This document shows, piece after piece, positions 27,795 through 35,725 of a stretch of DNA of 46,452 nt. Made by a program: the position numbers and the translations under genes. Positions within the stretch are counted from its first letter, which is position 1, and every line of letters begins with the position of its first letter. This stretch comes from an uncultured Octadecabacter sp. (GTDB lineage: Bacteria > Pseudomonadota > Alphaproteobacteria > Rhodobacterales > Rhodobacteraceae). Under the pieces are notes generated by a model. It ran no database searches and was not told where the DNA came from. It saw only the letters and a list, made by a program, of their open reading frames with translations. The DNA is taken from contig CALAGN010000037.1 of the NCBI GenBank assembly GCA_937891785.1, positions 1 through 46,452 on the forward strand. Reading direction: 5' to 3'.

Positions 27795-28772
27795 ATGTCA
27801 TTACTTGAAATCAGAAACCTCAGTGTCGATTTCTCGACGTCAGGCGGGCAATTCCGCGCCGTTGATGGTGTCGATCTATCCGTGGACAAAGGCGACATTC
27901 TCGCAATCGTTGGCGAAAGCGGATCGGGCAAGTCAGTCTCAATGCTAGCGATGATGGGCCTTCTGCCATGGACTGCAACGATCACGGCTGACGTGATGGA
28001 ATTCGATGGGAACGACCTACGCGCGACTTCTGCACGCAGTCGGCGCGGGCTGATCGGCAAAGACATCACAATGATCTTTCAAGAGCCGATGTCCTCGCTC
28101 AACCCGTGCTTTACCGTGGGCTTTCAGATCAAAGAAGCGTTGCGCCAGCATCTTAATCTTTCGTCACGTGAGCGCCACACGCGCGCTATCGAACTGTTAG
28201 AGCAAGTCGGCATTCCTGATGCCGAGCAACGCCTGAAGGTATTTCCACACCAACTGTCTGGCGGCATGAACCAGCGTGTGATGATTGCGATGGCGATTGC
28301 CTGCAAACCACGGCTTTTGATTGCTGACGAACCGACAACTGCATTGGATGTAACGATTCAAGCGCAGATCCTTGATTTGCTGGCCGGGCTGCAGGCCGAA
28401 AGCGACATGGCGCTGATTCTGATCACACATGATATGGGCGTGGTCGCCGAAACCGCTGAACGTGTCAGCGTGCAATACGCGGGTCAGAAGGTCGAAGAAC
28501 AGCCGGTGATTGGGTTGTTCAAGGAGCCGCACCATCCCTATACGTCAGCGCTGCTGGATGCGTTGCCTGAGCGGGCAACCGGACGGTTTTTGCCGACGAT
28601 ACCCGGGGTTGTGCCGGGCCAATTTGACCGTCCCAAGGGCTGCCTTTTTGCGCCCCGCTGCGCCTTTGCCGATGCAAAATGCCATAGCACGCCGCCTGCG
28701 CCTTGCAGTCCGGAACTGGGCCTTGCCCGTTGTCACTATCCATTGAATGCAAAAACCGTAGGTGTCGCATGA
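27795..28772 (+). CDS. dppD: Dipeptide ABC transporter ATP-binding protein DppD
   Basis: The 325-residue ATPase has Walker A GESGSGKSVSML, Q-loop FQEPMSSLNPCFTVG, signature LSGGMNQRVMIAMAIAC and Walker B LLIADEPTTALDVT. The C-terminal oligopeptide-transporter domain has cysteines KGCLFAPRCAFADAKC with a later CHYP. This cysteine-rich tail binds a 4Fe-4S cluster in studied peptide-transporter ATPases. GAGGAG precedes ATG 27795. Works as a heterodimer with DppF. Confidence 0.94.
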   Translation: MSLLEIRNLSVDFSTSGGQFRAVDGVDLSVDKGDILAIVGESGSGKSVSMLAMMGLLPWTATITADVMEFDGNDLRATSARSRRGLIGKDITMIFQEPMSSLNPCFTVGFQIKEALRQHLNLSSRERHTRAIELLEQVGIPDAEQRLKVFPHQLSGGMNQRVMIAMAIACKPRLLIADEPTTALDVTIQAQILDLLAGLQAESDMALILITHDMGVVAETAERVSVQYAGQKVEEQPVIGLFKEPHHPYTSALLDALPERATGRFLPTIPGVVPGQFDRPKGCLFAPRCAFADAKCHSTPPAPCSPELGLARCHYPLNAKTVGVA

Positions 28773-29728
28773 CCCAAGCAATCGTCACAGCAAAAGGCCT
28801 GTCGCGGCGCTATTACATCAAGGGTGCGATGTTTGGCCCAAAGCAGGTCGTCCGCGCGCTGTCAGAGGCATCATTTGAATTATACCCGGGCAAGACGCTC
28901 GCCGTGGTTGGGGAATCCGGTTGCGGAAAGTCGACGCTTGCACGGTTAATCACGTTGATCGAAGAACCCACTGAAGGGTCGTTCACAATAAACGGGACCG
29001 AGGCGACCAAGGACAATTGGGCCAGCTTGCGCGAGTCGGTGCAGATCATCTTTCAAGACCCTTATGGCTCTCTTAATCCGCGCCACCGCGTCGGAGCAAT
29101 CCTTGAGGAGCCGCTCAAGATCAATCGCCCTAGCATGTCCAGCGCCGAAATCACCGCCAAGGCCCGCGAGATGCTAGAACTTGTCGGTCTGCGCGCCGAG
29201 CATTTCGATCGCTATCCGCACATGTTTTCCGGTGGGCAACGCCAGCGTATCGCGGTCGCGCGTGCCTTGATGCTAGAGCCCAAAGTGCTTGTGCTTGACG
29301 AACCCGTCAGCGCGTTGGACCTGTCGATCCAGTCGCAAATCCTTAATTTGTTGGTAGAATTACAAGACCGACTTGGGCTGGCCTATCTTTTCATCAGCCA
29401 CGATCTGTCCGTCGTGAAACACATGGCCGACGATATCATCGTGATGTATCTGGGCCGTCCTGTTGAATCCGGCACAATCGAAGACGTTCTGGCAAACCCA
29501 CGCCATCCCTATACACTTGCGTTGCTGTCAGCGACGCCGGTGGCGGACCCGACAGCGGAAAAACACCGGATCAAGCTGGAGGGTGAACTCCCATCGCCTC
29601 TGAATGTGCCGCCTGGTTGTGCCTTTGCGCCGCGCTGTTGGAAGGCAACGGACCGTTGCCGCAGCGAGCGTCCGATCCTTGATGGATCAAACCACCCCGC
29701 CGCCTGCTTCTTTCCTGAAGGGGGTTAA
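28769..29728 (+). CDS. dppF: Dipeptide ABC transporter ATP-binding protein DppF
   Basis: The 319-residue partner ATPase has Walker A GESGCGKSTLARL, Q-loop FQDPYGSLNPRHRVG, signature MFSGGQRQRIAVARALM and Walker B VLVLDEPVSALDLS. The tail carries PGCAFAPRCWKATDRC and a late cysteine for the oligopeptide-transporter cluster. ATG overlaps the dppD stop as ATGA, so translation is coupled. Last gene of the peptide operon; its TAA stop overlaps the stop of convergent petR. Confidence 0.94.
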   Translation: MTQAIVTAKGLSRRYYIKGAMFGPKQVVRALSEASFELYPGKTLAVVGESGCGKSTLARLITLIEEPTEGSFTINGTEATKDNWASLRESVQIIFQDPYGSLNPRHRVGAILEEPLKINRPSMSSAEITAKAREMLELVGLRAEHFDRYPHMFSGGQRQRIAVARALMLEPKVLVLDEPVSALDLSIQSQILNLLVELQDRLGLAYLFISHDLSVVKHMADDIIVMYLGRPVESGTIEDVLANPRHPYTLALLSATPVADPTAEKHRIKLEGELPSPLNVPPGCAFAPRCWKATDRCRSERPILDGSNHPAACFFPEGG

Positions 29729-30420
29729 TCTGGCGAAAGCATATAGCCTGCACCGCGCACGGTTTGCAGGTAACGGGGTTGTTTCGGGTCTGCCTCAAGT
29801 TTTCGGCGCAAACGCGTAATTTGCACATCCACCGCCCGTTCCTGGGCCTGCCCACCAGAGCGACCCAACTGTTCCACCATTGACGCGCGGCTAACCGCAT
29901 TATTCGTACCCGCCGAGAAGATCCGCATAAGTTGGTTTTCGGTCGCGGTCAGGCGGACAAGATCTTCGCCCCGCCACAACTCACCGCGCTCAATGTCGTA
30001 TCGCAGCAGGCCAAGATGCATTACCTTGGGCGCTTGCATAGCGGGTTCTGTCGCAGGTACGCGGCGCAAGATGGCATTAATCCGTAACAGCAATTCCTTG
30101 GGTTCAAACGGCTTGGCAAGATAGTCATCGGCCCCCGCCTCAAGCCCGTTGATGCGATCCTCCGTTTCACCCTTAGCCGTCAGCAGCATGATTGGCGTGT
30201 TAATCGTCTCGCGCAGGGATCGGCAAAGCGTCACACCATCTTCGCCCGGCATCATGATGTCGAGAACGATCAAATCGAACTCCAGCCCGCCCAGAACACG
30301 GCGTGCGTGGGCGGCATCACGCGCTGTGCTCACAAGGAACCCTGAGCGGATCAGGAACTTTTGCAGCAGCCCGCGAATGCGTTCATCGTCATCAACAATC
30401 AACAGATGTGGTTCATCCAA
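29725..30420 (-). CDS. petR: OmpR-family response regulator PetR
   Basis: The 231-residue protein has a receiver domain (HLLIVDDDERIRGLLQKFLI with the acidic pair, phospho-acceptor Asp in LIVLDIMMPGEDG, Lys in YLAKPFEPKELL). A winged-helix output domain follows (LTATENQLMRIF through RAVDVQITRLRRKLEADPKQ, and VRGAGYML). It corresponds to PetR of Rhodobacter capsulatus, reported beside the bc1 genes and needed for growth. It is one nucleotide from petP. No histidine kinase lies in the window. Confidence 0.9.
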   Translation of the reverse strand: MDEPHLLIVDDDERIRGLLQKFLIRSGFLVSTARDAAHARRVLGGLEFDLIVLDIMMPGEDGVTLCRSLRETINTPIMLLTAKGETEDRINGLEAGADDYLAKPFEPKELLLRINAILRRVPATEPAMQAPKVMHLGLLRYDIERGELWRGEDLVRLTATENQLMRIFSAGTNNAVSRASMVEQLGRSGGQAQERAVDVQITRLRRKLEADPKQPRYLQTVRGAGYMLSPD

Positions 30421-30421
30421 A

Positions 30422-30928
30422 TTACTGCCCCCGATCCCTCATGCCGTCGAATTGTCGCCGCATGTCTTCGTCCATCATCGCCTCAAGCACCTGCCGGAAA
30501 CCGACCACGGCAGCTGGGCCAGCGGCGCGGTAGGCAGCACGCATTCTGTCACGTTGTGCGTCAGACAGGCGTTGTTCTAGCGAAGAACCTTCGTCGGTCA
30601 GATGCAAATGTCGCTCGCGCTTGTCCCGCCGCCCGATCCTGCTTTCGACTAGACCCTCAGCGATCAGGGTGCGCAACACACGATTAAGAGATTGTTTTGT
30701 AACGCCCAAAATAGAGAGCAGATTATTGACGGTTGTCCCGGGGCTGCGATGGATAAAATGGATCGCGCGATGATGCGCACGACCATAGGCCATATCGGCC
30801 AAAATACGGTCGGGATCAGCGGTAAAGCCACGATAGGCAAAGAACATCGCCTCGATCCCCTTGCGGACTTGTTCGTCCGTCAGAAACAAAAGTGTCTGCC
30901 CGCCCTCCATTCGTCCGCCCTCTATCAT
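30422..30928 (-). CDS. petP: MarR-family transcriptional regulator PetP
   Basis: The 168-residue protein has the MarR winged helix: TVNNLLSILGVTKQSLNRVL is the recognition region and GLVESRIGRRDKRERHLHLT the wing. Adjacent petR and the N-terminal LFLTDEQVRKGIEAMFFAYR identify it as the PetP partner of PetR. ATG at 30928 has AAGGA 8 nt upstream. It is divergent from ilvE across a 147-nt region with an operator-like palindrome. Whether PetP binds it is unknown. Confidence 0.88.
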   Translation of the reverse strand: MIEGGRMEGGQTLLFLTDEQVRKGIEAMFFAYRGFTADPDRILADMAYGRAHHRAIHFIHRSPGTTVNNLLSILGVTKQSLNRVLRTLIAEGLVESRIGRRDKRERHLHLTDEGSSLEQRLSDAQRDRMRAAYRAAGPAAVVGFRQVLEAMMDEDMRRQFDGMRDRGQ

Positions 30929-30971
30929 CTGTGTGTTCCTTCATCTGCCCTTCTACAATACGTCAGCCTTG

Positions 30972-31000
30972 TTGACATTCCAAGAAGCGACTGGTAGCGA
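30972..31000 (+). promoter_or_regulatory. Possible promoter of ilvE
   Basis: TTGACA (30972-30977), a 17-nt spacer and TAGCGA (30995-31000) form a promoter with a perfect -35 and poor -10. It lies 75 nt before the ilvE start and upstream of the palindrome at 31022-31040, so a bound repressor could block early elongation. Confidence 0.4.
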
Positions 31001-31021
31001 ATCTTTGAATATGCGCAACTT

Positions 31022-31040
31022 TATGTCTGAAGTGGACATA
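31022..31040. promoter_or_regulatory. Operator-like palindrome between petP and ilvE
   Basis: TATGTC (31022-31027) and GACATA (31035-31040) form a perfect 6-bp inverted repeat with a 7-nt spacer (TGAAGTG). The octamer GCGCAACT occurs on both sides (31013-31020 and 31044-31051), 31 nt apart. The arrangement suits binding of a dimeric winged-helix regulator such as PetP or PetR, but this is inference. Confidence 0.4.
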
Positions 31041-31075
31041 CTGGCGCAACTATTGCAAACTTAAGGGAGGCCGCC

Positions 31076-31945
31076 ATGGCTGGTTCATACGACGATCGCG
31101 ACGGCAAAATCTGGATGGATGGCCAATTGATTGAGTGGCGCGATGCCAATGTTCACATCCTGACGCACGCGATGCACTATGCATCAAGCGTGTTTGAGGG
31201 CGAGCGTTGCTACAACGGCAAGATATACAAATCACGGCAGCATTCCGAACGCCTAATCAATTCTGGCAAGCTGATTGATTTCGACATTCCCTATACTGTG
31301 GACGAAATCGAAGCTGCAAAGCGGGCCGCGCTTGATGCTAATGGTTTGAATGACGCTTATGTGCGCGCCGTTGCATGGCGCGGTGCAGGCGAAGATATGG
31401 GTGTCGCATCCGCTCGCAATCCGGTTCGTATGGCCGTGGCTGTCTGGGAATGGGGTAACTACTACGGCGACGCGAAGATGAAGGGTGCCAAGCTCGACAT
31501 CGCAAAATGGAAGCGCCCCAGCCCTGAAACTGCGCCGTCACAAGCCAAGGCTGCAGGTCTCTATATGATTGCCACCATGTCCAAGCACGCAGCCGAAGCC
31601 AAAGGCTGCAGCGATGCGATGATGTTCGACTATCGTGGCTACGTGGCTGAAGCGACCGGCGCGAATATCTTCTTCGTAAAGAACGGTGAAGTGCATACGC
31701 CAACGCCTGACGCCTTCCTGAACGGGCTAACCCGTCAGACAGTTATCGAAATGCTTAAGGAACGCGGCGTGACCGTGCACGAGCGTCACATCATGCCCGA
31801 AGAGCTTGAGAGCTTTGAGCAATGCTGGCTAACGGGCACCGCCGCTGAAGTTACACCAGTCGGCCAGATTGGCGACTACAACTTTGAAGTCGGTGCACTG
31901 ACGCGCGAGATTTCGGAAAGCTACGAAAAGCTGGTCCGCGCCTGA
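31076..31945 (+). CDS. ilvE: Branched-chain amino-acid aminotransferase
   Basis: A PLP-dependent fold-type IV transaminase catalysing the last step of valine, leucine and isoleucine synthesis. The 289-residue protein shows HAMHYASSVFEGERCY near the start, a catalytic-lysine segment in MIATMSKHAAEAKG, and EATGANIFFVKNGEVHTPTP of the cofactor site. Further on come LNGLTRQTVIEML and LTGTAAEVTPVGQIGD. GGGAGG lies 7 nt before ATG 31076. A strong terminator follows at 31982. Confidence 0.94.
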   Translation: MAGSYDDRDGKIWMDGQLIEWRDANVHILTHAMHYASSVFEGERCYNGKIYKSRQHSERLINSGKLIDFDIPYTVDEIEAAKRAALDANGLNDAYVRAVAWRGAGEDMGVASARNPVRMAVAVWEWGNYYGDAKMKGAKLDIAKWKRPSPETAPSQAKAAGLYMIATMSKHAAEAKGCSDAMMFDYRGYVAEATGANIFFVKNGEVHTPTPDAFLNGLTRQTVIEMLKERGVTVHERHIMPEELESFEQCWLTGTAAEVTPVGQIGDYNFEVGALTREISESYEKLVRA

Positions 31946-31981
31946 GCGGTCCTACCTCGGGCGATCCGAAGATACTGACGC

Positions 31982-32015
31982 AAACGGCCCACGCTGATCG
32001 CGTGTGGCCGTTTTT
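31982..32015 (+). terminator. Intrinsic terminator of ilvE
   Basis: AAACGGCC-CACGC pairs with GCGTG-(T)-GGCCGTTT, a 13-bp stem with one bulged T and a TGATC loop, ending in five Ts. It lies 36 nt after the ilvE stop. Confidence 0.88.
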
Positions 32016-32192
32016 GCAATGCAACAGATGCCGCATTTGGCCCTTGTCGCATTTCAAAACGCTGGTATTCGCGGGCGCGAATGGCACCGTCCCGGGCCCG
32101 GGTTCGATCAGTGATATGACGCTGCATGAATGGTCCTCCCAGACTATGACGCACTGTTTATATAGCACGCCTCGCCTGAAAATTCACCCCTG

Positions 32193-33128
32193 CTACTGAA
32201 TTCCCTTGGCTTCGACCTTGCGGCGCGCGGTCTTCTGCGTGCCAAGCTGGCGTTCTCGGTAAACAATTATCACGCCCGCCATGATGATCAGCCCTGCCCC
32301 AAACAGCATCTGCGGCGTCGGGATTTCAAGGAACCAGACGTAGCCAATGATGATAGACCACAGCATCGACACGTAGGTGAACGGCGCCAAGACACCCGCC
32401 TCGGCAAAGCGATAGCTTGAGGTCAAAAGGATCTGCCCGATCCCCCCCACGACACCCGCCCCGACTAGCAAAGCGGCCTCGGGCCATGTGGGCCAGACCC
32501 AGCCGAACGGCAGCGTCACCAGCGAAAGAACCGTCGCCGTAAGGGCGAAATAAAACACAATTGCCGCCGTGCTTTCCCGCCCCGCCATGGATTTCACGAA
32601 GACCTGTGCCAGCGCCGCCAAACAGGCCGAACCAAGCACAATCATCGCGCCGAATGCCTCGGCTGAATCGGACCCGGCGGACAGGCGCGGCCAAACGATA
32701 ATCACCACGCCGACCAATCCCACCGTGACCGCAGAAATCCGTACCATCCGCAATCTTTCACCCAGCAACAAGGCAGCAAGAATCAGCATAACGACTGGCG
32801 TCACAAAACGGATCGCGGTCACTTCAGGCAAGGGAAGGTACTTCAGCCCAGCGAACCCAAGCCCCATAGCACAGGATCCCGCGATACCGCGCACGGCATG
32901 CGATCGCAGGCTATCGGTCCGGATTCCGGTCATCAAATCACCGCGCCATACCAGCCAGATAGCGATCACCGGCAGGGTGAAAAAAGCACGAAAGAACATC
33001 GCCTCACCCGCCGGAACGCGGTCGGCCGCCTTGATAAAGGCCGACATCACAGTGAACACTGTTACGGCAAGAACCATCAACGTGATGCCCCACGAGGGGG
33101 CTTGATCGGGTGTATCGGTGCGCTCCAT
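32193..33128 (-). CDS. DMT-superfamily (EamA) transporter
   Basis: The 311-residue membrane protein has ten hydrophobic helices as two EamA repeats (the first including SAFIKAADRVPAGEAMFFRA, the second YRFAEAGVLAPFTYVSMLWS) and a basic C-terminal tail QKTARRKVEAK. The pattern resembles the S-adenosylmethionine/RhaT-like EamA group common in Rhodobacteraceae. I start at ATG 33128; an upstream in-frame TTG (33149) is less likely. It lies 32 nt downstream of queG and probably on the same transcript. Substrate unknown. Confidence 0.87.
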   Translation of the reverse strand: MERTDTPDQAPSWGITLMVLAVTVFTVMSAFIKAADRVPAGEAMFFRAFFTLPVIAIWLVWRGDLMTGIRTDSLRSHAVRGIAGSCAMGLGFAGLKYLPLPEVTAIRFVTPVVMLILAALLLGERLRMVRISAVTVGLVGVVIIVWPRLSAGSDSAEAFGAMIVLGSACLAALAQVFVKSMAGRESTAAIVFYFALTATVLSLVTLPFGWVWPTWPEAALLVGAGVVGGIGQILLTSSYRFAEAGVLAPFTYVSMLWSIIIGYVWFLEIPTPQMLFGAGLIIMAGVIIVYRERQLGTQKTARRKVEAKGIQ

Positions 33129-33160
33129 AGCCCAGCCATACGCCTGCAATGAACTGCTTT

Positions 33161-34198
33161 CTAGGGGGTCAAACGCGCAATCGCCCAGCGCGCGGCGTCG
33201 GCTACTTCGGGGGCCGGATCATCGACGTGGGGGCGGGCAGCATTTACCAATGCCAAATCGCCAGAGTTGCCGATTGCATAAAGCACATTGCGCACAAAAC
33301 GATCCCGCCCGATCCGTTTCACAGGACTGCCGGAAAACAGCACGCGGAACGCCGCATCATCGAGCGCCGCTAGCTCGGACAAACGCGGCGCAGTCAGATC
33401 TTCGCGCGCATGGTATTTCACCTCGTGGGCCTCTTGCGCGAACTTGTTCCACGGACAAACCGCAAGACAATCATCGCAGCCGTAAATGCGGTTGCCCATG
33501 AGCGCGCGCAGGTCTTCGTCAACGGGGCCATGATGTTCAATTGTCAGGTAAGAAATGCAGCGTCGCGCATCCAACTGGAACGGCGCGGGGAATGCATTCG
33601 TTGGACAGATATCGAGACAGGCCGTGCAATTCCCACAATTCTCGCGTCCAGCCTCGTCCGGCTCTAGTTCAAGCGTCGTGAATATCGCGCCAAGGAAAAA
33701 CCAACTGCCCAGATCGCGCCCCAAAAGGTTGGTGTGCTTGCCCTGCCAACCAAGCCCAGCCGCGGCACCCAGTGGTTTTTCCATGACGGGGGCCGTATCG
33801 ACAAAAACCTTGATCCGCGAATCCTGCGCTTGATCAATCAACCAGCGCCCAACCCGCTTGAGGCGCTTTTTCACGATGTCATGATAATCGCGGTTTTGCG
33901 CATAGACGGAAATCGCCGCGCGGTCCTTTTGATCAAGAACTGCCAGCGGATCATGCGTCGGCGTATAAGGTTCGGCAAGCATGATGACCGAACGCGCTTC
34001 GGGCCAAAGGGCGCTTGGATCAGCCCGCCACTTTGTGCGCTCGGCCATCCACGCCATTTGGCCATGGCGACCCTCGTCCAAGTAAGTTTGCAAACGCGCG
34101 GGCAACTCGGGAACTGCATCGGGCCTGCAAATGCCCATCTGCGCAAACCCTTCGTACAAGGCCTGCGTGCGCAACCGTTCCTTTAGATCGCCCGTCAC
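33161..34198 (-). CDS. queG: Epoxyqueuosine reductase
   Basis: QueG reduces epoxyqueuosine to queuosine at the tRNA wobble position using cobalamin and two 4Fe-4S clusters. The 345-residue protein shows [26 protein letters not shown] (cobalamin site) and ferredoxin-like motifs [12 protein letters not shown] and [13 protein letters not shown]. The C-terminal HEAT-like segment ([13 protein letters not shown], through [11 protein letters not shown]) is present. The start is GTG at 34198, directly abutting the stop of the upstream GST gene with no gap, implying translational coupling. Confidence 0.93.
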   Translation of the reverse strand: MTGDLKERLRTQALYEGFAQMGICRPDAVPELPARLQTYLDEGRHGQMAWMAERTKWRADPSALWPEARSVIMLAEPYTPTHDPLAVLDQKDRAAISVYAQNRDYHDIVKKRLKRVGRWLIDQAQDSRIKVFVDTAPVMEKPLGAAAGLGWQGKHTNLLGRDLGSWFFLGAIFTTLELEPDEAGRENCGNCTACLDICPTNAFPAPFQLDARRCISYLTIEHHGPVDEDLRALMGNRIYGCDDCLAVCPWNKFAQEAHEVKYHAREDLTAPRLSELAALDDAAFRVLFSGSPVKRIGRDRFVRNVLYAIGNSGDLALVNAARPHVDDPAPEVADAARWAIARLTP

Positions 34199-34876
34199 CT
34201 AGAAATCGAGGTCAGAGTAATGTGAAGGTTGCGGAAAACCGGACACCTGATCCGCCAACAACGAGCGGAAAGCAGGACGTGATTTGATCTTGGCATACCA
34301 ATCCTTCACGACCTCGGATCGGTTCCAGTCAACGTCGCTAATATAGTCCAGACAGGACAAATGTGCGGCGGCTGCAAAGTCAGCCAGCGACATCTCGTTA
34401 CCTGCGAGCCAGCGGCGCTGATCCAACAGCCACGCCATATAATCCAGATGGTATTTGATCGCTCTGGATCCCGCCTTGACGTTGGCACTATCGGGATAGC
34501 CCGTGCCCATTATCTTTCGCAGGACTCTTTCGCCCATCAACTTTGATGTGACCTCGGCGTGGAATTTATCGTCAAACCACGCAACCAAACGGCGCACTTC
34601 GTAGCGCAATTCGGGGGCTTTGGGCAACAGCGGCGGATCGGGATGAATTTCCTCAAGGTATTCGCAAATCGCCGTGCTATCGGCGAAAGTGCGGCCACCC
34701 ATGCGTAGCACAGGCACCTTGCCAGCCGGATTGCGGCGTAGGAAATCAGGGCTCTGTTCCCAATAGCGTTCTTCCACAAGCTCGACTTCGATACGCTTTT
34801 CAGCCAGCGATAGCCGCACTTTGCGCGAAAACGGTGAAAGTGGAAAATGATAGAGTTTGTGGGTCGCGCTATTCAT
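34199..34876 (-). CDS. Glutathione S-transferase family protein
   Basis: The 225-residue protein has an N-terminal thioredoxin fold (KLYHFPLSPFSRKVRLSLAE, with the active-site SPFSRK serine), NPAGKVPVL and ADSTAICEYLEE for glutathione binding, and a helical C-terminal domain. It is the third GST-like gene in the window. It lies 63 nt after mtgA and abuts queG, an order often kept in Rhodobacteraceae. Function unknown. Confidence 0.87.
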   Translation of the reverse strand: MNSATHKLYHFPLSPFSRKVRLSLAEKRIEVELVEERYWEQSPDFLRRNPAGKVPVLRMGGRTFADSTAICEYLEEIHPDPPLLPKAPELRYEVRRLVAWFDDKFHAEVTSKLMGERVLRKIMGTGYPDSANVKAGSRAIKYHLDYMAWLLDQRRWLAGNEMSLADFAAAAHLSCLDYISDVDWNRSEVVKDWYAKIKSRPAFRSLLADQVSGFPQPSHYSDLDF

Positions 34877-34939
34877 CGGAACCTTGCCAATCGATACGCC
34901 TTCTCAATGCCCGATTGCGCGGCAGTGATCAATCCCGCG

Positions 34940-35677
34940 TCACCGTTCAAAACAGTCCGCGCGACCATCCGCCAGAATTGTGGCGGCGCCATCAATGATG
35001 CCTGCTGCACGACTGCGAACATATTGCGAGGGTCGACTGGCCGACCGCCCTTTGGGATCAGGAAGGATCGCGGCAAGGCGCGCGGCTTGAACCGCAGTAA
35101 GGTCCGCCGCATGCACCCCAAAATAATGCACAGAGGCAGCCTCGACACCAAAAACGCCTTCGTCGAATTCGGCTACATTCAAATAGACCTCAAGGATTCG
35201 CTCCTTACTCCAAACAGCCTCAACCAGTGGGGTCATTCCTGCCTCAAGCGCCTTTCGAAACCAACTTCGCCCGTGCCACAGATAGACGTTCTTCACGACT
35301 TGCTGACTTATCGTCGACCCGCCCCGCGCACTCCCGTCGTCAAGCGCTGCACGAATGGCATTCACGTCCAATCCCCAATGCAGACAAAAATTTGCATCCT
35401 CGGCCGCAACAGCCGAACGCGCCATGACTGGGGCGATTTCGGCAATCGCAACCCATTGTTGATCGACGCCGCCAACACGCTGCCCTTCAGAAAACATATA
35501 CGGAGTCGTTGGGGGATTGATAAAGGCGAAGGCAACAGCTGCAAAAATAGCAATGCTCACGACGAAAAGTCCTCCACGAATTAACCAACGGCGCAGCCAA
35601 AGCCGCCCAGCCCGAATAGGGCCATGGCCGACCTTGCCCGGCTTTGATTTGGATGTGGTTCTTGTTGGTTTTGCCAT
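34940..35677 (-). CDS. mtgA: Monofunctional peptidoglycan glycosyltransferase
   Basis: MtgA polymerises lipid II into glycan strands at the inner membrane. The 245-residue protein has a basic N-terminus and one membrane anchor (GLFVVSIAIFAAVAFAFI, about 35-52), then the GT51 domain. Motifs are VAAEDANFCLHWGLDVNAI with the catalytic glutamate, RGGSTISQQVVKNVYL, and the second catalytic glutamate region KERILEVYLNVAEF. FGVEAASVHYFGVHAADLTA follows. No transpeptidase domain follows, so it is monofunctional. ATG at 35677. Confidence 0.93.
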   Translation of the reverse strand: MAKPTRTTSKSKPGKVGHGPIRAGRLWLRRWLIRGGLFVVSIAIFAAVAFAFINPPTTPYMFSEGQRVGGVDQQWVAIAEIAPVMARSAVAAEDANFCLHWGLDVNAIRAALDDGSARGGSTISQQVVKNVYLWHGRSWFRKALEAGMTPLVEAVWSKERILEVYLNVAEFDEGVFGVEAASVHYFGVHAADLTAVQAARLAAILPDPKGRSASRPSQYVRSRAAGIIDGAATILADGRADCFER

Positions 35678-35725
35678 TGCTGCCCATAAGTCATCGGCAG
35701 GCTGCTAGGGTCAAGCCACCATAAC

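Noticed and set aside
32095-32112. GGGTTCGATC resembling a tRNA T arm
   Set aside because: No matching acceptor, D or anticodon arms around it.
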